The notes under the pieces were generated by a model. That model was not told the origin of the DNA. It made no database searches and worked only from the letters and a program-made list of their open reading frames with translations. A stretch of 42,184 nt of DNA from positions 1 to 42,184 of the forward strand of contig JAQUAD010000024.1 of assembly GCA_028687425.1 (NCBI GenBank), written 5' to 3'. Every line of letters begins with the position of its first letter. Position 1 is the stretch's first letter. Below are positions 37,247 to 42,184 of this stretch, piece after piece. The translations under genes were made by a program, and so were the position numbers. The stretch is from Sideroxydans sp. (GTDB lineage Bacteria > Pseudomonadota > Gammaproteobacteria > Burkholderiales > Gallionellaceae).

Positions 37247-38822
37247 TGGGATAGCGCCAATCCTTGCCGAAACTGCGGTCAGTAATGCGTATACCGACCG
37301 GCGCCTGACGTCGCTTGTATTCTGCGATGCGTATCAGCTTCACCACGCGGCGCACATCCTCTTCCGCATATCCAAGCAGCACGATCTGCTCGATAGACAT
37401 GTTGCGTTCCACATAACAGGCCATGATGGCATCCAGCACATCGTAAGGTGGCAGGCTGTCCTGGTCGGTCTGGTCCGGACGTAACTCCGCGCTCGGTGGA
37501 CGCGTGATGATGCGTTCCGGGATAGTGCGGCTCTGCTTGTTCCGCCAGTTGGACAAGCGATACACCCAGGTCTTGCTCACATCCTTGAGCACGGCGAAAC
37601 CGCCCGCCATATCACCGTACAAGGTCGCATAGCCCACCGTCATCTCCGACTTGTTGCCCGTGGTCAGCACCAGTGCGCCCGTTTTGTTGGACAGCGCCAT
37701 CAGCAAGGTGCCGCGGATGCGCGCCTGCAAATTCTCTTCGGTCGTATCAGAAGGCAGCCCTTTGAACAATGGCGCCAATGTGCCTTGCAAGGCATCGAAG
37801 GTCGGCACTATATCCAGCTCTTCATAGGGCACGCCCAGCAATTCGACCATCTCGCGCGAGTCATCGATGCTGATCTGCGCCGTGTAGGGCGATGGCATCA
37901 TCACTGCACGCACCTTGTCCGCACCCAGTGCATCCACCGCCACTGCCAGCGTCAGCGCGGAATCAATACCGCCGGACAGTCCCAGCAACACCCCCGGGAA
38001 ACGATTCTTGGTGATGTAGTCCCGCACACCGAGACACAGCGCCCGATAGATGCTGGCTTCATCACGCAGCACCTCCACCTGTTCGCCGGGTAGCGGCCTG
38101 CCGTCGCTGAGTTCGACCATACCCAGCCGTTCCTCAAATGCAGGGAATTGATGGGTGACATCACCCTCGGCATCCATCGCGAACGAAGCACCGTCGAACA
38201 CCAGCTCATCCTGTCCGCCGACCAGATTGGCATAGATTACCGGCATCCCGATATCGTCGATGCGCTCGCGCACGACATCCTGGCGCGTATCGACCTTGTC
38301 GATGTGATAAGGCGATGCATTCAACACCAGCAGCACCTGCGCCCCCGCATCGCGCGCGCATCGCGCAGCAGGCGCCTCCCATACATCGGCGCAGATGTTG
38401 ACGCCGAAGCGGATACCTTCCAGTTCGAACACGCAAGGCAGCGTACCTTGCGAAAAATAGCGCACCTCGTCGAACACACTGTGGTTCGGCAACTCATGCT
38501 TGTGATAGGTCGCGATGATATTGCCGTCCTGCAGCACCGAAGCCGCATTGAAATATTCCCCACCCTGCTGATGCGGATGACCGACCACGACGGTGATGCC
38601 ATGGACCTGTTGCGCAAGTCTGTGCAAAGCCGCCTGACAAGCATGGTAGAAGCCGTCGCGCAGCAACAGGTCTTCCGGCGGGTAACCGCACAAGCTCAGC
38701 TCCGGCGTGAGCAACAGGCTGGCGCCTTCCTCGACGGCACGCTGGGCATATTCGGCGATCTTCGCTGCGTTTCCGTCCAGGTCACCCAGCAGGCAATTGA
38801 TTTGTGCGACGGCAATCTTCAT
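37218..38822 (-). CDS. nadE: Glutamine-dependent NAD(+) synthetase
   Basis: The protein has 534 residues from an ATG at 38822 with AGAGG upstream; a frame extending to 38843 is not supported. The N-terminal CN-hydrolase-type glutaminase domain (about 1-260) carries the catalytic Glu-Lys-Cys set (PELSLCGYPPEDLL, KHELPN and NICADVWE). The C-terminal synthetase domain has the PP-loop LLGLSGGIDSALTLA (about 285-299). It converts NaAD plus glutamine and ATP to NAD. It starts 17 bases after rmuC on the same strand. Confidence 0.98.
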   Translation of the reverse strand: MKIAVAQINCLLGDLDGNAAKIAEYAQRAVEEGASLLLTPELSLCGYPPEDLLLRDGFYHACQAALHRLAQQVHGITVVVGHPHQQGGEYFNAASVLQDGNIIATYHKHELPNHSVFDEVRYFSQGTLPCVFELEGIRFGVNICADVWEAPAARCARDAGAQVLLVLNASPYHIDKVDTRQDVVRERIDDIGMPVIYANLVGGQDELVFDGASFAMDAEGDVTHQFPAFEERLGMVELSDGRPLPGEQVEVLRDEASIYRALCLGVRDYITKNRFPGVLLGLSGGIDSALTLAVAVDALGADKVRAVMMPSPYTAQISIDDSREMVELLGVPYEELDIVPTFDALQGTLAPLFKGLPSDTTEENLQARIRGTLLMALSNKTGALVLTTGNKSEMTVGYATLYGDMAGGFAVLKDVSKTWVYRLSNWRNKQSRTIPERIITRPPSAELRPDQTDQDSLPPYDVLDAIMACYVERNMSIEQIVLLGYAEEDVRRVVKLIRIAEYKRRQAPVGIRITDRSFGKDWRYPITVRYQDGF

Positions 38823-38839
38823 AGAACCTCTGATTATCC

Positions 38840-40081
38840 TCAATCGATATCCGGCAAGGCCGCTGGCACGGCGTGATCCAGCTCCACCTGCTCGATGCTG
38901 ATGAAGCGTCTGGATATCTTCTCGCTGGTAGTGCGTACGCTTTGCGCATCTTCATGGGCCTGGCGGATATGGTCCGCCAGCTTCTTCATACGCTCGTCGA
39001 AGCGGCCGAATTCTTTACCCAGTTTGCCCAATTCGTCCTTGATGATGTGCACCTGCTTTCGCGTCTCCACATCCTTCATCACTGCGCGCGCCGTGTTCAG
39101 CACCGCCATCAACGTTGTCGGCGAAACCACCCACACCCGCTTCTGCATGGCGTATTCGATCAGGTCCGGATGGTGCGCATGGATCTCCGCGAACACCGCT
39201 TCGGCCGGGATGAACATCACCGCGCCGTCCGAGGTCACATCCGGGATGATGTATTTGCCGCTGATGTCGTCGACATGCTTCTTCAGGTCTGCCTTGAACT
39301 GCTTCTCCGCCCCCGTTTCACCATCCAGCATGCGGCGATAGTTCTCCAGCGGGAACTTGGAATCCACCGCCACCATGCCGGTCGGCTCCGGCAGCTTGAG
39401 CACGCAATCGGCACGCGTGCCGTTGGGCAAACTGTACTGCATCTCGAACGCCGTCACCGGCAGGATGTTGCGCACCAGACCTTCCAGCTGCACCTCGCCG
39501 AACGCACCGCGCGAACGCTTGTCGCCCAGCAGCTCCTGCAGGCTGACGACATTTGTGGTCAGTCCGTCGATCTTCTTCTGTGCCTCGTCTATGGTCGCCA
39601 GTCGCGCCATCACGCTGACGAAGGTCTCGTTGGTCTTCTTGAAGCCCTCGTCCAGACGCTCATTCACCTTGCCGCCGATCTGCTCCAGGCGACCGTCGAC
39701 GGTCTTGCTCAGGGTTTCGATACTGGTGCGCAGATGCTGCGAGGCATTGTTGAACGAATCCTGGATCAGCTTCTGGTCGGCGCGCCCCTGCTCTGCCATC
39801 TTCTCCAGCATCTGCGCCAACATCTCGGTGCGCAGCGCTCCGATGGCATCGCGTGTCGCACGCAGTTCTTCCGACACTGCCGTGCGCAGACGCTCGGACT
39901 CGGCGGCTTGTGTCGCGATCATGCGGTCACCCTGCTTGTTCAAGCCGTCGGCAAGATCGGTGAGCATGGCACGGTGCTGCAACTCCAGCGCCGAAGCCGT
40001 GCGCGCAGACTGCCTGAACTGCAGAATCAGGGATACGACCAGCAACAAGACAACAATGATCAGAAGCAGGGTTTCAAGCAT
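38840..40081 (-). CDS. rmuC: DNA recombination protein RmuC
   Basis: The protein has 413 residues. A single N-terminal membrane helix (about 2-22) is followed by a long coiled coil (about 30-165) and the RmuC domain (about 170-370; KRSRGAFGEVQLEGL, ADCVLKLPEPTG and VDSKFPLENYRRML), which belongs to the restriction-endonuclease-like nuclease group. RmuC is reported to suppress short-inverted-repeat recombination; its exact reaction is unclear. It sits between typA and nadE, transcribed with nadE. Confidence 0.95.
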   Translation of the reverse strand: MLETLLLIIVVLLLVVSLILQFRQSARTASALELQHRAMLTDLADGLNKQGDRMIATQAAESERLRTAVSEELRATRDAIGALRTEMLAQMLEKMAEQGRADQKLIQDSFNNASQHLRTSIETLSKTVDGRLEQIGGKVNERLDEGFKKTNETFVSVMARLATIDEAQKKIDGLTTNVVSLQELLGDKRSRGAFGEVQLEGLVRNILPVTAFEMQYSLPNGTRADCVLKLPEPTGMVAVDSKFPLENYRRMLDGETGAEKQFKADLKKHVDDISGKYIIPDVTSDGAVMFIPAEAVFAEIHAHHPDLIEYAMQKRVWVVSPTTLMAVLNTARAVMKDVETRKQVHIIKDELGKLGKEFGRFDERMKKLADHIRQAHEDAQSVRTTSEKISRRFISIEQVELDHAVPAALPDID

Positions 40082-40120
40082 GTTCGGAAAGTGTGTATCA
40101 GTGGCGGAAGTATAAATGAC

Positions 40121-40142
40121 AAAGGGCGCTTACGCGCCCTTT
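40121..40142 (-). terminator. Terminator after typA
   Basis: AAAGGGCGC (40142-40134 read on minus) pairs with GCGCCCTTT around a GTAA loop, a perfect 9-bp stem. The following minus-strand bases (GTCATTT) hold only a weak T run. It lies 23 bp after the typA stop and 39 bp before rmuC, so it separates typA from rmuC-nadE at least in part. Confidence 0.7.
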
Positions 40143-40165
40143 GCTAGCCTATGCATCAGGCCGTA

Positions 40166-41995
40166 TCAGTCGGCCTTACTGGCACGCTTGCGCTCGTGCT
40201 CCTTCAGATAACGCTTGCGGATACGAATCGACTTGGGCGTCAGTTCGACCAGCTCGTCGTCATCGATGAATTCCACTGCGGATTCCAGCGTCAGCTTGAC
40301 CGGCGTGGTCAGGCGCACCGCTTCGTCGGTACCCGAAGCGCGCACGTTGGTCAGCTTCTTGCCCTTGATCGGGTTCACCACCAGGTCGTTGTCGCGGCTG
40401 TGGATACCGATGACCATGCCTTCATACAGCTTGTCGCCGGGCGACACGAACATGCGGCCGCGATCTTCCAGGTTCCACAAGGCATATGCCACAGCCTCGC
40501 CGTCTTCCTGCGAGATCAGCACGCCATTGTGGCGACCCGGCAGGTCGGCCTTGACCGGACCGTAGTCGTCGAACACGTGGCTCATCAGGCCGGAGCCGCG
40601 CGTCATTGTCATGAAGTCGGACTGGAAGCCGATCAAGCCACGCGCCGGGATGTGGTATTCCAGACGGGTTCGTCCGTTGCCATCGGATTCCATATTGGTC
40701 AGCTCGCCACGGCGGCGACCGATCTCTTCCATGATCCCGCCCTGGTGCTCGTCTTCCAGATCGATGGTCAGGTTTTCATACGGCTCACACTTCTCGCCGT
40801 TGATCTCCTTGTACACCACGCGCGGCTTGGCCACCGCCATCTCGAAACCTTCGCGACGCATGTTCTCCAGCAGGATGGTCAGGTGCAGTTCGCCACGACC
40901 GGAAACGCGGAACACATCTGCATCCTCGGTATCTTCAACACGCAACGCCACGTTGGTCAGCAGCTCCTTGGTCAGGCGGTCGCGGATCTGGCGCGAGGTC
41001 ACGAACTTGCCTTCGGTACCGGCCAGCGGCGAGCTGTTCACCATGAAGTCCATGGTCAACGTCGGCTCGTCCACGCCCATCACCGGCAGGCCGACCGGAC
41101 TATCCTTATCGCAAACGGTCACGCCGATACCGATGTCTTCCAGACCGGAGATGATGATGATGTCGCCAGCCTCTGCGCTCTCAACCGGCACGCGATCCAG
41201 ACCCTGGAAACCCAGCACCTGATTGATACGGCCAGAACCGACCTGCTCTTCATGGTTCATCACCACGACTTGCTGGCCCGGCTTGATACGGCCATTCAGC
41301 ACGCGGCCTACACCCAGACGGCCGGTGAAAGTCGAGTAGTCCAGCGCTGCGATCTGGAACTGCAGAGGCGCATCCGGATTGCCCGGAGGTGTCGGCACGT
41401 GCTTCACCACCAGATCGAACAAAGGCTTCATGTCGGAAGCGGAACCACCTTGGGAAGGCGCTTCGCTCAAGTCGTTGCATGCCCAGCCGTTCAGGCCGGA
41501 AGCATAGATCACCGGGAAGTCCAGCTGTTCGTCATTCGCGCCCAGCTTGTCGAACAGGTCGAAGGTCTGGTCCAGCACCCAGTCAGCGCGCGCGCCCGGA
41601 CGATCCACCTTGTTGATCACCACGATAGGACGCAAGCCCAAGCCCAGCGCCTTCTTGGTCACAAAGCGTGTCTGCGGCATCGGGCCTTCAACGGCATCCA
41701 CCAGCAGCACCACGCCGTCCACCATGCCCAGCACGCGCTCCACCTCGCCGCCGAAGTCGGCGTGTCCCGGTGTGTCGACGATGTTGATATGGTATTCGCC
41801 GTACTTGATGGCAGTGTTCTTGGCCAGAATGGTAATGCCACGTTCTTTTTCCAGATCGTTGCTGTCCATCACGCGCTCATCAACCTTCTGGTTGTCGCGG
41901 AAAGTGCCTGACTGCTTCAGGAGTTGGTCAACGAGGGTGGTTTTGCCGTGGTCAACGTGGGCGATGATGGCGATATTGCGGAGCGCGCGGGACAT
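40166..41995 (-). CDS. typA: Ribosome-associated GTPase TypA/BipA
   Basis: The protein has 609 residues. TypA is a translational GTPase of the EF-G type that binds 70S ribosomes and is needed under stress and at low temperature. The P-loop [15 protein letters not shown] (about 12-26), switch [10 protein letters not shown] and NKVDRPGA are in the G domain. Domains II, III, V and the TypA-specific C-terminal domain ([35 protein letters not shown]) are complete. Its promoter region is bounded by a group II intron end at about 42059. Confidence 0.98.
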   Translation of the reverse strand: MSRALRNIAIIAHVDHGKTTLVDQLLKQSGTFRDNQKVDERVMDSNDLEKERGITILAKNTAIKYGEYHINIVDTPGHADFGGEVERVLGMVDGVVLLVDAVEGPMPQTRFVTKKALGLGLRPIVVINKVDRPGARADWVLDQTFDLFDKLGANDEQLDFPVIYASGLNGWACNDLSEAPSQGGSASDMKPLFDLVVKHVPTPPGNPDAPLQFQIAALDYSTFTGRLGVGRVLNGRIKPGQQVVVMNHEEQVGSGRINQVLGFQGLDRVPVESAEAGDIIIISGLEDIGIGVTVCDKDSPVGLPVMGVDEPTLTMDFMVNSSPLAGTEGKFVTSRQIRDRLTKELLTNVALRVEDTEDADVFRVSGRGELHLTILLENMRREGFEMAVAKPRVVYKEINGEKCEPYENLTIDLEDEHQGGIMEEIGRRRGELTNMESDGNGRTRLEYHIPARGLIGFQSDFMTMTRGSGLMSHVFDDYGPVKADLPGRHNGVLISQEDGEAVAYALWNLEDRGRMFVSPGDKLYEGMVIGIHSRDNDLVVNPIKGKKLTNVRASGTDEAVRLTTPVKLTLESAVEFIDDDELVELTPKSIRIRKRYLKEHERKRASKAD

Positions 41996-42029
41996 GTTTT
42001 ACTACCTGAATAGAATTCGAAGGGCGCGC

Positions 42030-42055
42030 ATTCTATCACAGCACAACCCTTATCC
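42030..42055 (-). promoter_or_regulatory. Possible typA promoter at the intron junction
   Basis: TAGAAT (42035-42030 on minus) is a good -10 match, about 35 bp before the typA ATG. The best upstream match, TTGCGG, ends about 19 bp away and is right at the junction with the group II intron end, so the insertion may have replaced the original -35 box. Confidence is limited by the poor spacing. Confidence 0.35.
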
Positions 42056-42058
42056 CGC

Positions 42059-42184
42059 AATCGAGTAGGGGACGGAGTTACCCCCGTCGCCCTCTCACAC
42101 CACCGTACGTGCGGTTCCGCATACGGCGGTTCATTAAACATGCTGGAAGCGCCGCTGGGTGTTCTGCAACGAAACCAACCCCAG
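42059..42184 (-). mobile_element. 3' end of a group II intron (domains V-VI)
   Basis: Read on the minus strand, GAACCGCCGTATGCGG followed by CCGCACGTACGGTGGTG folds into the domain V hairpin (42132 to about 42099) with its conserved terminal pairs. A GC-rich stem, GGGCGACGGGG with CTCCGTCCCC (about 42090-42064), is domain VI. The intron 3' end is near TCGA at 42061, next to typA leader sequence. The form is that of bacterial class-D-like introns. Only the 3' end is in the window; the intron-encoded reverse transcriptase should lie beyond the right edge, on the minus strand. Confidence 0.82.

Noticed and set aside
40151-41911. Long plus-strand open frame opposite typA (586 codons)
   Set aside because: It mirrors the conserved typA codons on the other strand, has a low-complexity His/Gln composition and no family match.
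41917-42141. Peptide starting MFNEPPYAEPHV over the right edge
   Set aside because: It translates the domain V/VI RNA of the group II intron and runs into typA; this is a frequent false gene call.

Overview
The window is chromosomal DNA of a Gram-negative bacterium, most likely a betaproteobacterium. The evidence is the rpsB-tsf-pyrH-frr-uppS-cdsA-dxr-rseP-bamA-skp-lpxD-fabZ-lpxA-lpxB-rnhB gene order, a surE-pcm-nlpD cluster, a GlnB next to a Fur gene, and the style of the proteins. A Gallionellaceae/Nitrosomonadales-type host fits the cytochrome-like and c-di-GMP proteins, but that is an inference. No tRNA, rRNA or CRISPR array was seen.

Layout. (1) About 1-6420 is an accessory island, visibly more AT-rich in parts (3.1-5.0 kb). 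It holds a possible small ORF, a two-gene minus-strand cassette (a NERD-domain protein followed by a CoiA-like nuclease), a tyrosine recombinase of the PF12834/PF12835 type, a 45-codon ORF behind a perfect inverted repeat, and a lambda-like xis-int pair whose int ends 102 bp from uvrB. (2) 6421-23507 is a long minus-strand supercluster running from a strong rpsB promoter through translation (rpsB, tsf, frr), UMP kinase, undecaprenyl-PP and CDP-diglyceride synthesis, DXP reductoisomerase, outer-membrane assembly (rseP, bamA, skp), lipid A synthesis (lpxD, fabZ, lpxA, lpxB) and rnhB, to two small membrane-protein genes and uvrB. Most junctions overlap or are only a few bases long. (3) 23629-34492 is mixed core: a PAS-EAL protein with a degraded active site, radical SAM-nlpD-pcm-surE-apbC (minus), an NlpC/P60 lipoprotein, mltB, trxB-smr, a c-type-heme GGDEF sensor and glnB. 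(4) 34573-37246 is an iron-related locus. fur is divergent from a porin / FMN-binding protein / multi-His membrane protein operon, and both promoters overlap one 35-bp Fur-box palindrome. (5) 37218-41995 carries nadE, rmuC and typA. (6) The right edge (about 42059-42184) is the 3' end of a group II intron (domains V and VI) abutting the typA promoter.

How the genes work together. The supercluster couples protein synthesis to envelope biogenesis: isoprenoid and lipid carriers, lipid A acyl chains, periplasmic chaperone, BAM and site-2 protease. The fur locus looks like a Fur-repressed envelope redox/iron module. It is the best candidate here for something not well described: an outer-membrane channel, a periplasmic covalent flavoprotein and a four-helix putative haem-b protein under iron control. 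The NERD/CoiA-like pair in the island is the second candidate, a possible nucleic-acid-targeting defence or mobile-element accessory unit.
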